Assembly (NCBI RefSeq): GCF_000020485.1 | Contig: NC_011899.1 | Span: 159,501-223,500 of the forward strand | DNA length: 64,000 bases | Source: Halothermothrix orenii H 168 | GTDB taxonomy: Bacteria > Bacillota > Halanaerobiia > Halanaerobiales > Halothermotrichaceae | Direction: 5' to 3' | Part shown: in pieces, positions 9,349 through 16,253 of the stretch | Layout: every line of letters starts with the position of its first letter | Position numbering within the stretch: position 1 is the stretch's first letter | The notes under the pieces: model-generated | The model's input: the letters and a program-made list of their open reading frames with translations, nothing else | Database searches by the model: none | Told to the model about the DNA's origin: nothing | Translations under genes and position numbers: made by a program

Positions 9349-9462
9349 ATGTTGAAAATATTAGTAAACATAGTTGCTGACCTTGTATCTGCTGTATCCC
9401 GTAAGAGTGTAAGTACAAGCTGTATTGGTTGTTTTTATCAACCAGATTTACCTGAAAAATAA
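9349..9462 (+). CDS. agrD: AgrD-like autoinducing peptide precursor (37 aa)
   Basis: A short gene with a GGGGGG ribosome site eight bases before its ATG. The propeptide has the three AgrD parts. The first is an amphipathic N-terminal helix (MLKILVNIVADLVSAVS). The second is a small Cys-containing core (STSCIGCFY). The third is a charged tail with the QPDLPEK pattern expected for the AgrB-cleaved leader. The mature peptide would probably be a thiolactone closed on Cys25 or Cys28, with a C-terminal aromatic residue. The two cysteines leave two possible rings. It is flanked by its own promoter and terminator, with agrB divergent and agrC/agrA downstream. Confidence 0.88.
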   Translation: MLKILVNIVADLVSAVSRKSVSTSCIGCFYQPDLPEK

Positions 9463-9484
9463 TAAATAATAAATAACAAACAGG

Positions 9485-9514
9485 AACTCCAGGTATATAC
9501 CTGGAGTTTTTTTT
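9485..9514 (+). terminator. agrD terminator
   Basis: A perfect 24-base palindrome (9485-9508, 12 bp per arm with essentially no loop beyond the central bases) is followed by a T run. The agrD transcript is therefore largely separate from agrC. Confidence 0.88.
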
Positions 9515-9597
9515 GTTTCAAAAAAGGAAAAAATAAGTTTTTGTTGAATTATATAATATACAAAATTTTACTGCCTCTATACAGGGGGAATATATAT

Positions 9598-9981
9598 ATG
9601 GAAAATTTAAATTTAATTCTTCTATTGTTATCAATTACAGAAAATTATATTTTGTCTATTTTTATTTTATCAATTCTGGATAAAAAAATTAGTTTTAAAA
9701 GACTTACTTTAATGAGTATCGGGGTTTCGATTTTTGTTTTATCTATTAGAACCTTGCCTGTGACCCCGGTTATGAATATTTTTGTGGCAATGTCTGCTCA
9801 AATTCTTTTAGTCAGATATTTATATGGTATCCCTATATTACTGGGTGGGATTGCCGCTGGGCTTACTGATACAATTTATATGACCCTTGAAACTATATTA
9901 ATTCCTTTACTGGGATTTATATTTAATGTTGAGTTAAATATGGCTATGAATACGCCTTTGATTAGAATAAAATTTTTATAG
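9598..9981 (+). CDS. agrC: AgrC-like sensor, N-terminal membrane fragment (reading frame interrupted)
   Basis: The frame starts at ATG 9598 with a GGGGG ribosome site and codes 127 residues made almost entirely of hydrophobic helices, like the peptide-sensing half of AgrC. It stops at TAG 9979-9981, inside AAAATTTTTATAG. Reading on in the frame of the downstream ORF gives FFIVQCVIMLLIVWLIKRY, a natural continuation of a membrane helix. One missing base (for example T5 for T6) would restore a protein of about 458 residues, the normal AgrC length. The break could be a true frameshift mutation, a sequencing error or programmed frameshifting. Confidence 0.75.
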   Translation: MENLNLILLLLSITENYILSIFILSILDKKISFKRLTLMSIGVSIFVLSIRTLPVTPVMNIFVAMSAQILLVRYLYGIPILLGGIAAGLTDTIYMTLETILIPLLGFIFNVELNMAMNTPLIRIKFL

Positions 9982-9995
9982 TTCAATGTGTTATA

Positions 9996-10973
9996 ATGCT
10001 ACTTATTGTTTGGCTAATAAAAAGGTATAATATTAATTTCAGGGAAGGTTTTTTTCATTTATCTCCAGATGAAATTGAATTAATAGGTAAAGAAGAGGTC
10101 AAACGGGAAAAGAAAATAACCTCAACCCTGCTGTTGGCTCTCTTTTTTATTATAATACAGGGAATGTTTATCAATATGTACAACTGGTCCCGGAGATTGA
10201 GCCATTTATTTGATATTGAATTATCTTTTTTTACGTCATCTGAATTCATCAATATAATTGTAATCATTCTGAGTATATTTTTAATATGGTTGGTTCAGCA
10301 TATGGTAGGTATGCTTAAAATCCAGAGGAATGAAATCATAGAGAAGATAAAAAGGAAATCAAAGGAGAGACTCGACTGGGAGCTAAGAATGCAGTACCAT
10401 GATTTTAACCATCACCTGGGAATGTTGAGTATGATGTTACAGATGGATCAGGTCAGCGCTGCTAAAAAATACCTGAAGGGGATGGTAAAAGAACTGGGAA
10501 AAATTAAAAAGCTGGAAAGCAGTGGGAATCCTGCCTTGAATGCCCTGATTCAGAGTAAAATAGCCCGGGGGCAGAAGATGGGGGTTAAAATTGATGTGGA
10601 ATTAGTTAACCCTCTTAAAGGAGAGTATATTCCCGACTGGGAACTGGTCAGGGTATGTGGAAACCTTCTCGATAATTCCATTGAAGCTTTACAACAGCTT
10701 CCGCGGGATACAGAAAAGAGAGTTAAAATAGAAATAGATGGGGAAAAAGATATTCTAACTATCTCTGTAACTACTTTCGGGGTCGTAATTCCTGATGAGA
10801 TTAAAGAACATATCTTTGAAAGGGGTTTTACCAGCAAAAAGGAAAAAGGCCATGGTCTCGGCCTGGCTATCTGTAAGGAGATTACAGATAAATATCAGGG
10901 GCAGATCTCAATTAGAAAAGATGAAGAACGGGAGACAACGACATTTACCGTTAAATTACCAAAGAATACATAA
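9996..10973 (+). CDS. agrC: AgrC-like histidine kinase, C-terminal part (frameshifted from the preceding ORF)
   Basis: Contains remaining membrane helices (about residues 45-65 and 85-105), then a HPK10-type kinase. The His box MQYHDFNHHLGML, N box VCGNLLDNSIEAL and G box GHGLGLAICKEI are all present, ending at residue 325. The ATG at 9996 has no ribosome site and lies within a predicted helix, so independent translation is doubtful. More likely this is the rest of the sensor that begins at 9598. If intact in vivo, it would sense the AgrD-derived peptide and phosphorylate AgrA. Confidence 0.85.
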   Translation: MLLIVWLIKRYNINFREGFFHLSPDEIELIGKEEVKREKKITSTLLLALFFIIIQGMFINMYNWSRRLSHLFDIELSFFTSSEFINIIVIILSIFLIWLVQHMVGMLKIQRNEIIEKIKRKSKERLDWELRMQYHDFNHHLGMLSMMLQMDQVSAAKKYLKGMVKELGKIKKLESSGNPALNALIQSKIARGQKMGVKIDVELVNPLKGEYIPDWELVRVCGNLLDNSIEALQQLPRDTEKRVKIEIDGEKDILTISVTTFGVVIPDEIKEHIFERGFTSKKEKGHGLGLAICKEITDKYQGQISIRKDEERETTTFTVKLPKNT

Positions 10974-11003
10974 AAAATCAAATTTATTCTATAAAGTGAT
11001 AGC

Positions 11004-11030
11004 TTGACCTCATACATATTCTGATATAAT
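11004..11030 (+). promoter_or_regulatory. Possible agrA promoter
   Basis: TTGACC at 11004-11009 and TATAAT at 11025-11030 are only 15 bases apart, which is short. It lies in the gap between the kinase and agrA. Confidence 0.45.
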
Positions 11031-11091
11031 AAGGGTAGAGTAGATATTTCATAATTTTATGTGTGAAAATAATTGACCAGGAGGGTTATAT

Positions 11092-11808
11092 ATGACACCT
11101 GAAATTATTATCTGTGATGATGACCCTCAAATGGTTGACCTTCTGGTGAATTTCTGCGAGAGTAAACTTAAGTTACATATTCTGGATAAAGCAACTAAAG
11201 GTCAGGCGGTTATTGATATGGTAAAAAAAAGTAACCCGGATATCCTGTTACTGGATATAAATTTACCTGATATGGATGGCATCCAGGTAGCCCGTCAAAT
11301 CAGGGAGTTTAATCCCTTTGTTAAAATAATATTTATTACTGGTCATGAAAATTATTACCGGGATGCTTTTGATGTTTATGCATATGACTACATAAGTAAA
11401 GATTCTTTAACTACCAGGTTACCCCAATCTGTTAAGAGAATTAAAGAAGAAATGAAGTTAAACAGGATAAAGGAAAATGGAAGTAACTGGCACCAGATAA
11501 CTGTAAATAAAAAACAACATTATATCAATGAAGATGATATAATCTATATTAAAAGTGAGGGCCGGAAACTTGTTATAGTAACCTATGAAGAAGAATATGT
11601 TACCTATGGAAACCTTAAAGACTGGGGGCTTAAACTTGGTTCGACTTTTTTTAAATGCCATCGTTCATATTTAATAAATTTAAATAAGATTAAAGAAATA
11701 AGGGGTGGTATTCCAGAGACAGTTGTTATTATGGGTAATCGTCAAAAAATACCGGTAAGTAGATTCAGGGTAAGTGAATTAAAGAGGGTCCTGAATATGG
11801 CTGGTTAA
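11092..11808 (+). CDS. agrA: LytTR-family response regulator, AgrA-like
   Basis: 238 residues. The receiver domain (1-125) has the acidic pair in CDDDP, the phosphoacceptor Asp55 in LLLDINLPDMDG and a conserved Lys in YDYISKD. The LytTR DNA-binding domain (about 140-235) contains IIYIKSEGRKL and FFKCHRSYLINLNKI. Regulators of this type bind imperfect direct repeats upstream of target promoters. AGGAGGG precedes the ATG. It is the output partner of the AgrC-like kinase immediately upstream, completing the agr circuit. Confidence 0.92.
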   Translation: MTPEIIICDDDPQMVDLLVNFCESKLKLHILDKATKGQAVIDMVKKSNPDILLLDINLPDMDGIQVARQIREFNPFVKIIFITGHENYYRDAFDVYAYDYISKDSLTTRLPQSVKRIKEEMKLNRIKENGSNWHQITVNKKQHYINEDDIIYIKSEGRKLVIVTYEEEYVTYGNLKDWGLKLGSTFFKCHRSYLINLNKIKEIRGGIPETVVIMGNRQKIPVSRFRVSELKRVLNMAG

Positions 11809-11872
11809 AAATAATTATATTTTACTCTTCTTTATATATTTACTTAGATGATTAATAAGAACATGTCCCTGT

Positions 11873-11904
11873 GGTTATAATAATGTTAAGTTAATATTAT
11901 AACC
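11873..11904. repeat. 10-bp inverted repeat abutting a ribosome site
   Basis: GGTTATAATA at 11873-11882 and TATTATAACC at 11895-11904 form a perfect stem with a 12-base loop. It ends directly before AGGAGG of the DUF3243 gene and could be an operator or an RNA hairpin. Confidence 0.6.
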
Positions 11905-11919
11905 AGGAGGGACACAATA

Positions 11920-12189
11920 TTGGAAAGATATTCTGATTGGGATAAATGGAAAAAAAACCTGGGGCAGGCAGTAAACCTGGGAAAAAAGATTGGGTTAAGT
12001 GAGGAGACGGTTGTTAAGGTTGGAGAAAAAATAGGTGATTTTCTGGAAAAAAGGGTTGAACCTGAAAACAGGGAACAGCGGGTCTTAAAGGAACTCTGGG
12101 ATGTAGCCAGTCAGGACGAACAAAGGCATCTGGCCAGTATGATTGTAAAAATGGTACAAAAGGATGGGAAGGAAGGTGACCGGGCCTGA
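11920..12189 (+). CDS. DUF3243 family protein (YmfJ-like)
   Basis: An 89-residue soluble protein of unknown function. It begins at TTG 11920, nine bases after AGGAGG. The pattern W-x-x-L near the start, then VEPENREQRVLKELWDVA and EQRHLASMIVKMV, matches Bacillus subtilis YmfJ from memory. No catalytic motif is evident. A hairpin lies just before its ribosome site and a terminator overlaps its stop codon, so it appears to be its own transcription unit. Confidence 0.8.
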   Translation: MERYSDWDKWKKNLGQAVNLGKKIGLSEETVVKVGEKIGDFLEKRVEPENREQRVLKELWDVASQDEQRHLASMIVKMVQKDGKEGDRA

Positions 12190-12207
12190 ATTGAGGTCCG
12201 GATTTTT
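12180..12207 (+). terminator. Terminator overlapping the DUF3243 stop codon
   Basis: CCGGGCCT (12180-12187) pairs with AGGTCCGG (12194-12201) with one G-U pair, followed by ATTTTT. The stop codon lies at the top of the stem. Confidence 0.6.
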
Positions 12208-12269
12208 GCATTTGCCGGGGAGTTACAGTATAATTAAATTGGATATAATTGATGTTAGGAGAATTACCT

Positions 12270-12647
12270 GTGATTAGGGGAATTGGAATTGATATTGTTG
12301 AAGTCAATAGAATAAGTGATATGGTGGACAAATGGGGAGAACGCTTTTTAAATAAGGTATATACCCCTTATGAAGTTAATTATTGCAAATTTAAATCCAA
12401 TACTTATGAGTGTCTGGCCGGTAGATTTGCTGCTAAAGAGGCCTTTGTGAAAATGCTGGGAACAGGATTTAAGCATATCTATTTTAAAGACATAGAAGTT
12501 CGTTCTGATGAAAAGGGTAAGCCTTATTTACGGATAAAAGGGAATGCCGATAGATTGACAAAGGAATCAGGTATAAAAAGGATACATTTAAGTATATCCC
12601 ATGAGCGGAAATTTGCGATAGCTTTTGTAGTTGGTGAGGAGGGGTAA
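12270..12647 (+). CDS. acpS: Holo-[acyl-carrier-protein] synthase
   Basis: Transfers 4'-phosphopantetheine from CoA to acyl carrier protein. 125 residues, the normal length for the bacterial AcpS type. The N-terminal IGIDIVEVNRI holds the metal-binding Asp, and GRFAAKEAFVKMLGTG holds the second metal ligand and CoA-binding Lys. LSISHE is near the C-terminus. The start is GTG 12270, with AGGAG eight bases upstream; an earlier in-frame TTG lacks a ribosome site. It leads the run acpS-nnrDE-alr, a common order in Firmicutes. Confidence 0.93.
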   Translation: MIRGIGIDIVEVNRISDMVDKWGERFLNKVYTPYEVNYCKFKSNTYECLAGRFAAKEAFVKMLGTGFKHIYFKDIEVRSDEKGKPYLRIKGNADRLTKESGIKRIHLSISHERKFAIAFVVGEEG

Positions 12648-12649
12648 CA

Positions 12650-14191
12650 GTGGTTGTACTTACACCCGGGCAGATGAGGAAAGCAGATCAGCTGGCCATC
12701 AAAGCAGGAATCCCTGACCTGGTCTTAATGGAGGTAGCCGGGAGGGAAACTGCTGAAAGAGTCCGCCACTTATTACCGGAACCAGGTCATGTAGTAATTT
12801 TTGCCGGTAAAGGTAATAATGGTGGTGATGGTCTTGTAGCAGCCCGTTATTTAGATATGTGGGGTTATGATGTAAATCTGGTTTTATTAAGACCCGGAGA
12901 TGAATACCGGGGCAGTTCTGCCGCTAATTTTAAGGCCTGTAAAGCCAGGAGTATTAATATTAGCATATTTTCAGATGTTAAGACCAGGTTGAATAAAGAA
13001 CTTGAAAGGGCGGATCTTGTAATAGATGCTATGCTGGGGACAGGTCTTACCGGTGAAGTCAGGGGGGAATTTGCCAGGGCTATAGAGATGATAAATGATC
13101 AATCCTGCCCTGTTGTGTCAGTTGATATCCCCTCCGGGGTTGAAGGTGAGACCGGAAGGGTTCTGGGGATGGCAGTAAAGGCTGATTTAACGGTAACCAT
13201 GGCCTGTCCCAAGGTGGGACTCCTGGTTTACCCGGGAAAGAAATATGTTGGTAACTTACATGTAGTGGATATCGGAATTCCCGGTGAAATAATTATGAAG
13301 GTCAAGCCTGATCATTTTGTCTTAACTGAGAATGAAGCCCGGCTGTTACTTCCTGAAAGAGAAGTTGACGGACATAAAGGTAGTTTTGGAAGGGTTCTCA
13401 TGGTTGGTGGGTCCCGGGGGATGAGTGGTGCCCCCTCCCTGGGAGGACTGGCTGCACTCAGGGTAGGGGCTGGTCTGGTTGAAGTCGCGGTTCCTGAAAG
13501 CATTCAACCTCTGGTAGCTATTACTGCTTCTGAGTTAATTACCTCCGGGTTACCTGAAAAAGATGGAAAACTCAATACCAATTCTGACTCCATTATAACA
13601 AAGAAGGCAGAAAGAGCAGATGTCCTCGCCTTAGGCCCGGGACTGGGACGGGGGCGTGGTATTAGGACTGTGGTGGCCAGTGTGATTAAAAAGGCTAAAA
13701 AACCTGTGGTTCTTGATGCAGATGCTTTGAATGAAATTGAGTCTCCTGATATTCTTAAAGAGTCTGAAGTCCCGTTAATACTAACACCACATCCCGGTGA
13801 GATGGCCCGCCTGCTGGATACTGATATAAAAGGGGTCCAGTCTAACAGAATCAAAATTGCCAGGGAGTTTGCCACAACCTATAGTGTTTACCTCATTCTA
13901 AAGGGAGCAGATACGGTTATTGCTTTACCTGATGGAACTATATATATAAATGATACTGGTAATGAAGGAATGGCAACGGCCGGTAGTGGTGATGTCTTAA
14001 CAGGAATGGTCTCGGGGTTAATAGCCCAGGGGCTGGATATACAGGAGGCTGTTGTTCTGGCACCATACCTCCATGGTCTCTCCGGTGATAAAGCCAGAGA
14101 TAATGTAACTTCCTATTCCCTTACTGCAGGGACAATAATTGAGTTTATAGCCGGAGCTATAATGGATTTGACAACTTCGGTGATAAATTAG
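12650..14191 (+). CDS. nnrDE: Bifunctional NAD(P)H-hydrate epimerase / ADP-dependent (S)-NAD(P)H-hydrate dehydratase
   Basis: Repairs hydrated NADH and NADPH. 513 residues in two domains. The N-terminal YjeF_N epimerase (1 to about 215) has GKGNNGGDGLVAARYL and SVDIPSGVEGETG. The C-terminal carbohydrate-kinase-like dehydratase (about 230-510) has LGPGLGRGRG, TPHPGEMARLL and TAGSGDVLTGMVSG. The GTG start at 12650 is two bases after the acpS stop and is preceded by GAGGAGGGG. It is translationally close to acpS and alr. Confidence 0.95.
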   Translation: MVVLTPGQMRKADQLAIKAGIPDLVLMEVAGRETAERVRHLLPEPGHVVIFAGKGNNGGDGLVAARYLDMWGYDVNLVLLRPGDEYRGSSAANFKACKARSINISIFSDVKTRLNKELERADLVIDAMLGTGLTGEVRGEFARAIEMINDQSCPVVSVDIPSGVEGETGRVLGMAVKADLTVTMACPKVGLLVYPGKKYVGNLHVVDIGIPGEIIMKVKPDHFVLTENEARLLLPEREVDGHKGSFGRVLMVGGSRGMSGAPSLGGLAALRVGAGLVEVAVPESIQPLVAITASELITSGLPEKDGKLNTNSDSIITKKAERADVLALGPGLGRGRGIRTVVASVIKKAKKPVVLDADALNEIESPDILKESEVPLILTPHPGEMARLLDTDIKGVQSNRIKIAREFATTYSVYLILKGADTVIALPDGTIYINDTGNEGMATAGSGDVLTGMVSGLIAQGLDIQEAVVLAPYLHGLSGDKARDNVTSYSLTAGTIIEFIAGAIMDLTTSVIN

Positions 14192-14216
14192 AAAATATAT
14201 AATAAAGGTGATATCT

Positions 14217-15356
14217 GTGAATAAAAGGATTACACGTCCGACCTGGGCAGAAATCGACCTATCCTGTCTCCAGTTTAATTTTAATCAAGTAAAAGAAATA
14301 TTGGGAAGTAATGTTAAAATAATGTCAGTTGTTAAGGCCGATGCCTACGGCCATGGTGTTATTCCTGTTGCTAAAACCCTGGTTGAGGCTGGAACTCAAC
14401 GTCTGGCGGTAGCTATACCTGAGGAGGGGGTTGAACTCAGGGAAGCAGGTCTTTCTGTCCCCATTCAGGTATTGGGAGAGGTATTACCCTCCCAGTATGA
14501 ACTGTTATTTAAATATGATTTAATTCCCACTGTTGGCCGGGAGGAAACAGCCCTGAGCCTGAATCGCCTGGCCGCCAAATACAATGTGGTTAAGAAAGTC
14601 CATATCAAAGTAGATACCGGCATGGGACGTATCGGGGTCAGGCCCCGGGAAGCGGTTGGTTTTGTTAAAAAAGTGAATTCATTAAGTAATATAAAAATTG
14701 AGGGGTTAATGACTCATTTTGCCAGTGCTGATGAACGGGATAAGAGCTATACCTATGAGCAATGGGATAAGTTTAAACAGGTCCTTGACGGGTTAAACAA
14801 ATTGAGAATTGATATTCCCATAAAACACAGCAGTAATAGTGCTGCCATAATAGATTTTAAGAAATTTGGTCTGGATATGGTGAGACCCGGTATTATGTTA
14901 TATGGTTTGAAACCCTCCCGGGACCTTATTAACAACATAGATTTAAAACCTGTTTTAACCTGGAAGACCCGGATAGTTTATCTTAAAGAAGTGCCCCCCG
15001 GTACGGGGATAAGTTATGGAACTACTTATGTTACCAACCGGAAAAGCAAGATTGCTACTCTGCCGGTAGGTTATGCTGATGGTTACCCCAGAATTTTATC
15101 AAACCAGGGTCAGGTTTTAGTACGGGGCAGGAAGGCCCCAATCAGGGGCAGGGTCTGCATGGATCAGATAATGATAGATGTTACTGAAATACCTGACGTC
15201 AGGGTCGGGGATGAGGTTGTGTTGATTGGGGAACAGGGTACTCAAAAAATATCGGCTACAGATATAGCTGAAAAGGCCGATACAATAAATTATGAAATTG
15301 TTTGTGGGATTAGCCAGAGGGTCCCCAGAGAATATAAAAATAAAATTGGGGGGTAA
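14217..15356 (+). CDS. alr: Alanine racemase
   Basis: PLP enzyme making D-alanine for peptidoglycan. 379 residues. Lys40 in VVKADAYGHG binds PLP. The catalytic Tyr of the second domain is in GISYGTTYVT, and the substrate-site MDQIMIDVT lies near the C-terminus. The GTG at 14217 is chosen because AAAGGTG ends six bases upstream; a GTG at 14208 lies inside that ribosome site. In several Firmicutes alr sits next to mazEF; here mazEF is about 3.7 kb downstream, behind the HPr-like, dcd and helicase genes. Confidence 0.95.
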   Translation: MNKRITRPTWAEIDLSCLQFNFNQVKEILGSNVKIMSVVKADAYGHGVIPVAKTLVEAGTQRLAVAIPEEGVELREAGLSVPIQVLGEVLPSQYELLFKYDLIPTVGREETALSLNRLAAKYNVVKKVHIKVDTGMGRIGVRPREAVGFVKKVNSLSNIKIEGLMTHFASADERDKSYTYEQWDKFKQVLDGLNKLRIDIPIKHSSNSAAIIDFKKFGLDMVRPGIMLYGLKPSRDLINNIDLKPVLTWKTRIVYLKEVPPGTGISYGTTYVTNRKSKIATLPVGYADGYPRILSNQGQVLVRGRKAPIRGRVCMDQIMIDVTEIPDVRVGDEVVLIGEQGTQKISATDIAEKADTINYEIVCGISQRVPREYKNKIGG

Positions 15357-15359
15357 AGT

Positions 15360-15641
15360 ATGATAACAAAACAGGTATATGTCAATATAAAAACAGGTCT
15401 CCATGCCAGGCCAGCATCTTATTTTGTGGATGTGGCCAGCAAGTTTGTTTCAGATATTAATATTTCCTTCAGTGGAGTAACTGTTAACGCCAAAAGTATA
15501 ATAGGGGTTTTATCCCTGAGTGTCGGGGAAGGGGATCAGGTAACTTTGGTTGTTGATGGGCCTGATGAAGAAGAAGCCCTGGATGCCCTGGAGAAAATAC
15601 TGTCTGGCGAAGATGGATTATTGGATAATCAGGTGGGCTAA
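15360..15641 (+). CDS. HPr-family phosphocarrier protein
   Basis: 93 residues with the HPr fold pattern. His15 in [10 protein letters not shown] is the PEP-phosphorylation site of the phosphotransferase system. Ser46 in [11 protein letters not shown] is the HPr-kinase regulatory site in Firmicutes, so both regulatory residues are present. It could serve sugar transport or carbon catabolite control through CcpA. It begins only a few bases after alr. No other PTS genes are in the window, so whether it is the main HPr or a paralog is unclear. Confidence 0.9.
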   Translation: MITKQVYVNIKTGLHARPASYFVDVASKFVSDINISFSGVTVNAKSIIGVLSLSVGEGDQVTLVVDGPDEEEALDALEKILSGEDGLLDNQVG

Positions 15642-15675
15642 TTTGTGGTTAAGAAAAATAGAAAGGGAGAGGAAA

Positions 15676-16224
15676 ATGATACTGTCTGACAGGACTATAA
15701 ACCAGATGATTAAAAACGGTGAATTGGTTGTAGAACCACTGGAAGAGTACCAGATACAGCCTGCTTCTATTGATTTAAGACTGGGAAGTAGCTTTTTAAA
15801 AATTGATGAAAACCTTATGGAAGTTATGACTTTAAATGATGAAATTAAATATGTAAACCTGGAACGAAAAGAAATAATTGTTCCTCCTAATTCATTTCTT
15901 CTGGCGACAACCAGAGAATATATTAAACTACCTCCTGATATTACTGCTTTTGTTGAAGGGAGAAGTTCCATAGGCAGGATGGGTTTGTTTATCCAGAATG
16001 CTGGCTGGGTTGATCCGGGTTTTGAGGGACAGATAACCCTTGAATTATATAATGCCAACAGGTTACCGATTAAGTTAACGGCAGGGCGCCGTATCTGTCA
16101 GCTGGTTTTAGCCCGAATGGATAAGGAAGCTAAAACTCCCTACCAGGGTAAATATTTGTATCAGAAAAAAGCAGTTGGTAGTCGGGTTTATCAGGATCTT
16201 GAAAATAAACAAAATAAGAATTGA
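15676..16224 (+). CDS. dcd: dCTP deaminase
   Basis: Converts dCTP to dUTP, or to dUMP in bifunctional members, in pyrimidine deoxynucleotide supply. 182 residues with the trimeric dUTPase-like fold. PASIDLRLG is near the N-terminus. The core [19 protein letters not shown] and [11 protein letters not shown] carries the catalytic Glu in the last motif. The ATG 15676 follows GGGAGAGG. An in-frame extension upstream overlaps the HPr gene and is not supported. I cannot decide from sequence alone whether dUTP is also hydrolysed. Confidence 0.93.
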   Translation: MILSDRTINQMIKNGELVVEPLEEYQIQPASIDLRLGSSFLKIDENLMEVMTLNDEIKYVNLERKEIIVPPNSFLLATTREYIKLPPDITAFVEGRSSIGRMGLFIQNAGWVDPGFEGQITLELYNANRLPIKLTAGRRICQLVLARMDKEAKTPYQGKYLYQKKAVGSRVYQDLENKQNKN

Positions 16225-16253
16225 GCAGAGTTGAGTTTTAGGAGGGTTTCAGC

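Noticed and set aside
9964-9981. Programmed -1 frameshifting in agrC
   Set aside because: AAAATTTTTA is not a proper X-XXY-YYZ slippery heptamer in the zero frame, and I see no clear downstream stem. A one-base deletion or sequencing slip explains the data more simply.
15550-15675. N-terminal extension of dcd into the HPr gene
   Set aside because: The extension has no similarity to dCTP deaminases and overlaps a real gene in another frame; the ATG at 15676 has a good ribosome site.
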